Shown here: one piece after another, positions 12,201-20,490 of the stretch
How positions within the stretch are numbered: position 1 is the first letter of the stretch
Layout: every line of letters starts with the position of its first letter
DNA from: Lentinula raphanica
Taxonomy: Eukaryota; Basidiomycota; Agaricomycetes; Agaricales; Omphalotaceae
Direction: 5' to 3'
Assembly (NCBI GenBank): GCA_027919835.1
Contig: JANVFP010000028.1
Location: 248,001 to 312,000, forward strand
DNA: 64,000 nt
Program-made: the position numbers and the translations under genes
Notes under the pieces: model-generated
The model's input: only the letters and a program-made list of their open reading frames with translations
Told to the model about the DNA's origin: nothing
Databases searched by the model: none

Positions 12201-12839
12201 CTGTAGCTGTAGAATCTACGCGAAGTACTCCGATAAGTCTCGAGCACAGCTTCGCGAAGTACTCCGATACTCTCTCGAAGGGTCAAATTTTTGGCTCTGG
12301 GAGCTATTATTTTTTAATAATATATATATATTAATTGTATTTTCCATTAAAAAAATAGAAAAAAAATATACAGCTTTGCGAAGCGGTGTGGCAAATGTCA
12401 CAAATGATGGCATCAGCCAAAATGATGAGATCTGCATCATTGATTTGCCTTTTTGGGAAAAAAAAGATTTATATTGAAACCAGGGGTCATGAGAGTGCAT
12501 ATGAGTGTTTAAAAATAGGAAATATCATATAGGAAGCATATAGGGTATCCCAGGCACATCAAAGTTGCCTAAAAAGGAAATTGGTTTAAAAATAGAACTT
12601 GATCTCATCAGGTAGCAAAAAATCTGAAAAAATCATAAAAAATACTCAAAAAATTCAGGGTCGCCTCGTTGGCCCTGAAAACGCAAAATAAAAAAAAATA
12701 CGCGACAAGTGTAAAAATTTTTATCACTCCAAATCATACCAGATCCTCTATACATTGAGTATATATGATGTACATGCTATTTTTAGCACCCCTAGTACAC
12801 TCAGACACTCAGAATGGCTTATATCATTCAATATATTCA

Positions 12840-13345
12840 GTACACTCAATGCTTATTATACTTAACACACTTAACAATGAAAAAACTCGGAATAGTAGTA
12901 ATGTATATTATACTCAACACACTCAACAATGAAAAACCTCAAAACAGTGTTCATGTGTATTATACTTAACACACATAACACACTTAACAATGAAAAAACT
13001 CGGAATAGTAGTAATGTATATCATACTCAACACACTCAACAATGAAAAACCTCGAAACAGTGTTCATGTGTGTTATACTCAACACACATAATGCACTTAA
13101 CAATGAAAACTCTCAGAACAGTGTCCATGTGTATTATACTTAACATACTCAACACACTTAACAGTGAAAAAACTCAGAACAGTGTTCATGTGTGTTATAA
13201 CACACTTCATCAATCAATATAACATACTTAACAATCAAAACTCGGAGTAGTGTTATCACAAATTATACTTAACACACTTCATCAGTCAGTATAACATACC
13301 TTCAATAGGACATTGTTATACTATAACACACTTATAACAACGAGT
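12840..13345. repeat. AT-rich tandem repeats, left arm
   Basis: Repeats of about 113 bp and shorter units built from 'cttaacacacttaacaatgaaaa'-like words. The marker AAAAAACTCGGAATAGTAGT occurs twice here (near 12,880 and 12,992). Confidence 0.75.
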
Positions 13346-13354
13346 TTTGGGCGC

Positions 13355-13567
13355 TTATTTGGGGTTTTTGAGTCGAAATTCATTAATAGTACACTCAACA
13401 ATTTTTGTATGGGCTCTATATTGTGTCAGGATGTTGTCTATATCATATTCCTCTAGATATAATTCGGAGAACTCAAAAATACAACCTGTGTGGCTAGCTA
13501 TACTATAATCTTTTGTCATATAACAGTGTTTTATGTAAATGCCAATGCATATGTCCATGTAATGCAA
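13355..13567 (-). CDS. Small open frame in left arm (70 aa)
   Basis: Encodes a 70-residue peptide whose last 50 or so residues (DYSIASHTGCIFEFSELYLE, ending FRLKNPK then TAA) match the frame at 13840-14043 in the other arm. It has no recognised domain. The three clear differences between the two copies in this shared part all change an amino acid, so there is no sign of purifying selection. It may be a decayed gene piece carried by the element. Confidence 0.3.
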   Translation of the reverse strand: MHYMDICIGIYIKHCYMTKDYSIASHTGCIFEFSELYLEEYDIDNILTQYRAHTKIVECTINEFRLKNPK

Positions 13568-13839
13568 GTATACTGATGCTGGTCCATCAAGAAAGCACTC
13601 CTACAGTCTACTGGCAGTGTCTGTACATGATTCAGATAGCTATCATAAAGGTTGGACTCTGTGATACACATGTACATGTTTCATGTACACTATACTAGAT
13701 GTCTACACTTACATGTAACAATAGATGTCATATTCAATGACCCCCATTACAGATCTCTTGGCTGTATCACATAGAGTTAGGATAAAATAGGTTGTAGGAT
13801 GACTCTTTTCATGACCCAGCAGCAGTTTGACTTCATAAC

Positions 13840-14043
13840 ATGGGTGTATGCACTGTCATTTACATGACACACTGTTATATTACAAAAGATTATAGTATAG
13901 CTAGCCACACAGGTTGTATTTTTGAGTTCTCCGAATTATATCTAGAGGAACATGATATAGACAACATCCTGACACAATATAGAGCCCATACAAAAATTAT
14001 TGAGTGTACTATTAATGAATTTCGACTCAAAAACCCCAAATAA
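13840..14043 (+). CDS. Small open frame in right arm (67 aa)
   Basis: Mirror copy of the frame at 13355-13567, with the same stop position relative to the arm. No known domain or signal peptide. Listed because the reading frame survives in both arms; function and expression are unknown. Confidence 0.3.
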   Translation: MGVCTVIYMTHCYITKDYSIASHTGCIFEFSELYLEEHDIDNILTQYRAHTKIIECTINEFRLKNPK

Positions 14044-14049
14044 GCGCCC

Positions 14050-14680
14050 ATAAGCACCCAAAACTCGTTGTTATAAGTGTGTTATAGTATAACAATGTCC
14101 TATTGAAGGTATGTTATACTGACTGATGAAGTGTGTTAAGTATAATTTGTGATAACACTACTCCGAGTTTTGATTGTTAAGTATGTTATATTGATTGATG
14201 AAGTGTGTTATAACACACATGAACACTGTTCTGAGTTTTTTCACTGTTAAGTGTGTTGAGTATGTTAAGTATAATACACATGGACACTGTTCTGAGAGTT
14301 TTCATTGTTAAGTGCATTATGTGTGTTGAGTATAACACACATGAACACTGTTTCGAGGTTTTTCATTGTTGAGTGTGTTGAGTATGATATACATTACTAC
14401 TATTCCGAGTTTTTTCATTGTTAAGTGTGTTATGTGTGTTAAGTATAATACACATGAACACTGTTTTGAGGTTTTCATTGTTGAGTGTGTTGAGTATAAT
14501 ATACATTACTACTATTCCGAGTTTTTTCATTGTTAAGTGTGTTATGTGTGTTAAGTATAATACACATGAACACTGTTTTGAGGTTTTTCATTGTTGAGTG
14601 TGTTGAGTATAATATACATTACTACTATTCCGAGTTTTTTCATTGTTAAGTGTGTTAAGTATAATAAGCATTGAGTGTAC
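14050..14680. repeat. AT-rich tandem repeats, right arm (one extra unit)
   Basis: Reverse complement of the left-arm array. The marker ATTCCGAGTTTTTTCATTG occurs three times, near 14,402, 14,515 and 14,628, so the spacing is 113 bp. The left arm has two. This extra unit explains most of the length difference between the arms. Confidence 0.75.
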
Positions 14681-15314
14681 TGAATATATTGAATGATATA
14701 AGCCATTCTGAGTGTCTGAGTGTACTAGGGGTGCTAAAAATAGCATGTACATCATATATACTCAATGTATAGAGGATCTGGTATGATTTGGAGTGATAAA
14801 AATTTTTACACTTGTCGCGTATTTTTTTTTATTTTGCGTTTTCAGGGCCAACGAGGCGACCCTGAATTTTTTGAGTATTTTTTATGATTTTTTCAGATTT
14901 TTTGCTACCTGATGAGATCAAGTTCTATTTTTAAACCAATTTCCTTTTTAGGCAACTTTGATGTGCCTGGGATACCCTATATGCTTCCTGTATGATATTT
15001 CCTATTTTTAAACACTCATATGCACTCTCATGACCCCTGGTTTCAATATAAATCTTTTTTTTCCCAAAAAGGCAAATCAATGATGCAGATCTCATCATTT
15101 TGGCTGATGCCATCATTTGTGACATTTGCCACACCGCTTCGCAAAGCTGTATATTTTTTTCTATTTTTTTAATGGAAAATACAATTAATATATATATATA
15201 TTATTAAAAAATAATAGCCCCCAGAGCCAAAATTTGACCCTTCGAGAGAGTATCGGTGTACTTCGCGAAGCTGTGCTCGAGACTTATTGGGCTACTTTGC
15301 ATAGATCTTACAGC

Positions 15315-15645
15315 CTCAGCTGGACATTCTTTTATATTACATTACCATATATATCAAGTGCATACCAAAATACTATATAAACAGTAGGTATTTGCATGTA
15401 TCCGAACCCCAGATTGGTTATTTTCTAAGGTTCTCAAATGATATTGCTTCTTTCCCTCTAAATTCTGGCTCTGGTTCCTGGTGTAACAACAATCTGTAAC
15501 AACAACATACAACAATCCTTTCAAGTCCAGGCCTTTGGTGTAGAACTTCTCTGCTTAGCAGCTGTCTACGACGTTCGTTTGGACGAATTGCTCGTAGCCT
15601 TCGTCTGTGGTGCCGTCGAGGGTTAGAGCGTCGAGCACCCTAACA
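15315..15645 (+). mobile_element. LTR C, 3' part only
   Basis: Matches the right 340 bp of LTR A: a TATA box (ACTATATAAACAGTAGG, about 15,373), CAGATTGGTTATTT, 'cgtagccttcgtct' and the end CCCTAACA. The left part is missing where the fold-back arm ends. Confidence 0.65.
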
Positions 15646-16738
15646 CTCAAGCTGATCTTGATGGGCAGAAGTCAAAACTCCAGAAAGCAGAAAAAGATCT
15701 GCCGGTGAAGGAACGATCTCTTGGAATAGAAGCCAATGCAGAGTATTGCAAGGTGGCATCTAGTCCTTTCATAGCCGCGCGTCTTAATGCCAAAGCGGTG
15801 AAGATCCATCTACGAGAGAAACTGAAAGCAAGGAAATTCGAACGTGACCATTTGGAACGGTCATTCCGACGTCAAATTAGTAGTGAGTGGCTTTGTGCTT
15901 TGGTGTGCAGTTTAAAGTTGACTTCATATTTCATGATATGTACAGGTTCAGAACGTCGACTACAAGCTCACACTGCAGATGCGGTCAAACGACGCGATCC
16001 TGGCATTGAATCCTTGGCGCGTACTTACAACAAACTATGCGTGAAGATTTTGGATTTAATTCAAGGTGGAAATGCACCGCGACACGCCGTTGCTCCACGG
16101 AGCATTCCAACAAAAGAGTTGTTCACACTCGATGTTGATGATTCTATCTGGGATGACGTAGGCCTGGATGAGAACACCAACGTGTTTGATGTCCCTCCAT
16201 GGCTGGGAGACGATCAAGTGCGTACTGGGATACGAGGTATTCTACTTCGTGACCGGTGTGATGAAGAGTTACGTCGTTTGACTCATGAACGTCGAGTAAT
16301 GCGGGAATGGTTTGTGGAAGAGTGGACCTTACTTGAGAAGACGATTGAGGAATCAGGATGTACATGAGTCTGGTATGTCATTGCTGCTTGATCGAGTGAT
16401 GGAGTTAACATGCTTTTCAAACAGAGCAACACATACTTTATCAATTACAACTACGGCATTCAGACATGTGCCGCCTATGTGTGGTTTGGGAAAGGACACT
16501 TTCCAGTCTGCCACCGGATTACCAGCTCCTGCCATGGGGTCCCTCAGAAACAGACTTAAGCATTGCAGCAGCAAAAATAGACTCAGATTATATATCAAAG
16601 GCTGAAGAGGAGGAGGATGGGGAAGTATATGATGAGATAGAGGATGAAGAATTGGACTTTGGGCTTTTAGAATGCATGGATGCATTAGATCTTACAGAGG
16701 CTTATGATACCAAAGATGAAGATGAAGCTGATGTATAA
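15646..16738 (+). pseudogene. KDZ-type transposase, C-terminal fragment
   Basis: Reading begins exactly at the LTR C end and has no start codon. After removing an intron near 15,885-15,946 it reads through ARLNAKAVKIHLREKLKARK, VKRRDPGIESLARTYNKLC and TLDVDDSIWDDVGLDE. A last exon (16,425-16,738) reads RLCVVWERTL and WGPSE and ends in an acidic tail. This order is typical of the C-terminal region of Kyakuja-Dileera-Zisupton transposases of agaricomycetes. The catalytic part is absent, and an in-frame TGA (16,365-16,367) interrupts the join to the last exon. It cannot encode an active transposase. Confidence 0.7.
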
Positions 16739-16837
16739 CTGGTTTGAATATATTTAGTTTTAAAGGTAACCTGGACAGTATAATATGTGTGAAGCAGTGA
16801 AGATGAATATAACAATGTCAATTGAATGGCAATGGGA

Positions 16838-17010
16838 TATCTAAGTTGGTCTGCCCAAGTTGGACTACCCAAGGTGTGGACTGCCCAAGTGAGTGGTCTA
16901 CCCATCTAGGGCTGCCCAAGGTGTGGACTGCCCAAGTGAGTGGTCTACCCAAGTGAGGGTCTACCCATCTATGGGCTGCCCAAGGTGTGGACTGCCCATC
17001 CATGGGCTAG
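16838..17010. repeat. 47-bp minisatellite
   Basis: Three and a half copies of a unit containing AAGGTGTGGACTGCCCAAG, spaced 47 and 64 bp, with subrepeats of 'gtgagtggtctaccca'. It lies just downstream of the KDZ fragment and has no coding value. Confidence 0.75.
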
Positions 17011-17531
17011 TACCCAAACCGTTGGGATACCCAATCTGGGCATCCCATGTTGGTCGTGCCCATGGCCAAGTACCCCTTAGGGGGTATTCATGGGACGGTT
17101 TTATTCATCCTAAGTGGGTCATCTGAGGTAGGTGCCTGAAGTGCTGGGCCTGCAATAGGCTCTATATCATCCCTAAATATTTTTTTGCATTTTTAGTGAT
17201 TTTTTGGGCTATTTTTAGTACCTACATTGGCCCTACATGATTTTTATCATATGAGGTCATTTGCTTACATATCCTGATCTGACCTAATCAGGCCATTTTA
17301 GGTTTTTTATGAATTTTTATAAATCTTCAAGTTTTTTTGAAAATGTACTGCTTATTTAATATCTGGATGATTATTAATTACCCAAAACAGTAAATATAAG
17401 CCATATGTGACAGGTGGTGACAGGCATGACCACCCCCCGGGGCCATTTCCGGGACCCCCTCCGAGTTATCACAACTATTTGCAATAGGTACCCAATAACT
17501 TATTGGTACTTTTTACAAAAGTTTTACAGTA
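17011..17531. other. AT-rich gap
   Basis: No gene seen. One short GC-rich stretch (about 17,410-17,460, 'ccccccggggcc') stands out from the AT-rich surroundings. Confidence 0.4.
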
Positions 17532-19549
17532 TCAGCTGTGTTCGTGCCACCTAGGCAATAAACCAGTTGTCGAATGGATAATCTTGAAGGAGATTTTGCA
17601 GATCTGAAGAAAAAAATGAGAGGAGGAAGGAAGAAAAGTGCAGGTAGGAAATAATGAGTGACACATGTTCAGAGTTGGGATATGGTGAGAGATTTGTCAA
17701 ATGTACCTTGTATAGTGCCGACCTTACCGGCGTCACCTCATTCTGCCACATAGCTCTTGCTCCAGCAGACATCTCATTCAAGACATCAACAAACCCTTCA
17801 TTGTCATCTTTCTCTTGTGCACCATTCTCCTCTAAATCTCTCAGCTCAGACACCAACTCATCCATATCTTCCCTTGACTCGTTTTCATCTGGCTTGCTTG
17901 GTTGAGTCTTGCCAGCCTTGAAGGGGCATAGAACACATCAGCAAAACTGACCTGGTGCCTAGGTTGCCTAGAGATACCCCCCAAAACCTCAGCAGTCTGA
18001 AAACTTTGAATTTGCCTGAAAAAGCCTGAGCAAGCCTGAGTTTGCCTCAGATGTAGCCTAGGTTTTGGGGGGTGTCTCTGGGTTACCTGGGCCAAGGGTA
18101 CTTTTCCTGATGCACCTTTCGCCATCAGATTGATAGTGTGGGCGAAGCACCGGACATGCATTCTTCTGCCCAAAAATTTTGGAAGGTGGTCAGCCAATTC
18201 TTCAACCATTGCTGTATTGGCAACTTGTATTGTTGCAGGTAACTAAGAGGATCTAAGGTGAGTTAGACATGTTCAATGACATTCAGTATAACACTGACCT
18301 TTCCTTGGACGCCGTATTCTGTCAGAGTCTTTGCTAAGGCCTCAGCCATATTTTCACCAGAATGGGAGCACAGCAGTTCAACAAAATCCAACAGGACCAC
18401 AGTGAGTTCTTTGGCACCATTCTCATTGCCGTTGTGAAATATATGTATCATGATGCTCATAAACACACAATGGTTAGGTGAAGACCAACAGTCAAGCTCA
18501 ACCGGGATCAGATACTTGTCCACCTAGGATATATGGTACATTGATTATTTGTTTGCACTGAATGATACAGTGTACTCACCTGCAGTTCTTTTGCTAGGTG
18601 TTCCTTGGCAAATACAATTTTTTCATGTCTCATGCAACAGTGTCTTTACCAGGCACATAATTGTTTGGTCACCCCTCCTTCTGAAGTCACTGGTAGCAAT
18701 GATCTTCTACAATACAGAAGGGCCGCGCAAACTTGGCAGCCCATCGAGCAGTTACTACCCTGTTGATTCAATGAGGACCAGGTTTTTTGGTGGCATAACA
18801 GTGAGAGGGCTTACTGAATTTTCTCTCTTTTAGGTGGGCGAGTTGAGAAGAGTTTGAACCATACTTTAACCATCTGCATCACCGCTGTGAGTGTGGTTTG
18901 TTTTGTCTTCGATAATTCTCTAACAGCAGTTCACGCCTCCTCTAGTGTGCTACCCTTCAAAGCATCGAGAGTGTCCTCTCCCATACACTTCTTGAGGTGG
19001 TCCCACAAATTACCTTCGAATGGTGAGTGTTGTCTACATACTTTGCTACAATTTTTATACTCACTGGTTGAACCTCTATCCCCAGTCTTCAATCCCTGCT
19101 GCATTTTCTTGGCACCACATCAGGTACAATGGTACACAAGATACTCTGGCTCATCACTTTTGTCGAATTCAACACCAGGTGTTGCATCAAAAAATGTGTA
19201 AACACTTGATTTGTGTTTTGCTATCTCTTTCTCTGAAATATCATATTGGTGAGTACAATGTTTTCTTGCTCATTGATTTTTTACTAATGTATTTTCTTGA
19301 TGGCAGCCTCTTTTGCAGCCTTCATTGCCTCCATTGTATCAACTGTATTTGTGTCGTCTTCATTTCCGGAGTCAGTAGGATCATTTTCGGGAGGCTCTTG
19401 TTTAGAATGTTCATCTTCAGGAGCTATTTGTTAAGGTTCAGTTATATATAACCACTAATTGTTATTGTTCCGTACTCTGTGTAGCCTTTTGGGCTCTTTT
19501 TTTTTGCTTTTGTTGCTGCATTTGAGTCTGTGTTTCACCGTTTAGCCAT
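17532..19549 (-). pseudogene. hAT-family transposase, decayed
   Basis: The start MAKR at 19549 is followed directly by TGA, then a Lys-rich and an acidic stretch. A zinc-finger-like region (YLVYHCT, a stop, CGAKK; later LWDHLKKC) suggests a BED finger. At 18,523-18,263 the frame has DCWSSPNHCVFMSIMIHIFH and SHSGENMAEALAKTLTEYG. At about 18,170-18,125 is the hAT signature HVRCFAHTINLMAK. After a MITE it resumes as VLCPFKAGK, an acidic region, ISFKIIHSTTGLLPRWHE and a TGA at 17,532. The C-terminal dimerisation domain is missing. Three in-frame stops in the N-terminal part (19,535; 19,120; 18,931) are all TGA. Confidence 0.75.
17936..18112. mobile_element. MITE, subfamily A, copy 3 (177 bp, internal deletion)
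   Basis: Same ends as the 225-bp copies but about 48 bp shorter in the core. It is flanked by CA on both sides (TG on the coding strand). It sits in the hAT exon right after the LMAKG codons. Removing it with one dinucleotide copy restores the hAT reading frame. Confidence 0.85.
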
Positions 19550-19724
19550 AGTTTGTGTTAGAGTTGAAATTTTTGCCTCAGTTTTGTGAATGCCGTAGGC
19601 TTACAAAAAAATTTTGCCTGTCCTTTAAACACCATAGCTACATATTACATATATGATATATATTTACCTGTCAGTGGTCCTGTCAATACATAATGGTTAA
19701 GTTTCTGCCTGAAGTCTCAGTGAA

Positions 19725-20000
19725 ATGGTTGCCTGGGTGCCAGGTTGCCCAGTGCTGAGCCGACCTGACCCGGCAACTCGCTGCTACACACTAGCCAGCA
19801 CATTCAAAGGAGGAGGAGATATTGGCATCCCCAGATTGTATGCTGAGGCAATGAAAGATGCCGAGGGATGGCTGCCACCAATGAAAACAGAATTGAACTC
19901 CCTGGTTAACTGCAGGTGTTGGTCTCTGGTCAAGTGACCTGCTAATGCGAGAATCTTGAGCAGTATGTGGATCTACGACCTTAAGGTTGATGGTGAGGGT
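19725..20000 (+). pseudogene. Ty1/Copia reverse transcriptase fragment
   Basis: Reads PRLYAEAMKDAEGWLPPMKT and LNSLVNCRCWSLVK, then an in-frame TGA (19,935-19,937), then PANARILSSMWIYDLKVDGE. This is the start of a Copia-type RVT_2 domain (consensus 'P..Y.EAM...W..A...E...L...W.LV..P'). No other retrotransposon domain adjoins it. Confidence 0.65.
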
Positions 20001-20079
20001 GTTATCCCAACAGCTGGGAGTGCTGGGGGACTCCACCCAGGTTTTGCTGATGCTGCCAAAGGCTATTTTATAGAAAAAT

Positions 20080-20261
20080 TTCATTGTATGAGCACCGGTG
20101 CCAACTGTTCAGCTTGAGAATGAGCTAAAATTAGATGCAGAAAATGAAGCAAGCAATATGAAAATGGCAAAGAGTATGGGTAATGACTTCATCTTAGAGG
20201 TAGATTTGAATTCTGATTCTGAGGACTTAGTATTGCTATCTACTATTCACTGTTAATTTGC
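20080..20261 (+). other. Open stretch with acidic tail, unidentified
   Basis: One plus-strand frame is open from about 20,092 to TAA at 20,259 (contains QLENELKLDAENEASNMKMA and LEVDLNSDSEDL). It looks like the acidic C-terminus of some protein, perhaps a transposase-associated one, but I cannot identify it. Confidence 0.25.
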
Positions 20262-20339
20262 TATATTGAATAAGTACTGATATATATTACTATGCTAGTG
20301 CCATCTTGTAATCACTGACCAGTCTGTGTAATTGTGAGT

Positions 20340-20490
20340 ACTAGAGCCTGGGTGCCAGCTCAAGTCCAACCTGACCCAGGTCCCACACTGGGCTTGGACT
20401 TTGGGCTCAGGTCCAAATTCTAAGAGGCCCAGGCCCACCAGAGCCTGACCTGGCCTGCAGGCTTTGAGCCTGACCCAAGCCCAAACATCA
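20340..20490. repeat. Gly/Pro-like low-complexity repeat at the 3' end of copy 2
   Basis: Built of 'gcctgggc', 'ggcccaggccc' and 'cctgacc' words. It abuts the ankyrin array of copy 2 and supplies its last codons and stop. It resembles a dispersed repeat that truncated the gene. Confidence 0.5.

Larger units (their letters stand above)
12206..15314. mobile_element. Fold-back element with arms of about 1.4 kb
   Basis: The left arm (about 12,206-13,563) is repeated in reverse complement as the right arm (about 13,838-15,314), around a single-copy spacer of about 270 bp. The arms are highly similar but not identical, with scattered substitutions and one extra internal repeat on the right, so this is unlikely to be a simple assembly mirror. 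The outer ends carry CTTCGCGAAG palindromes and CGAAGTACTCCG words. The inner halves are AT-rich tandem repeats. No transposase is present, so any mobility would have to be supplied in trans. The right arm ends inside LTR C. Confidence 0.8.
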
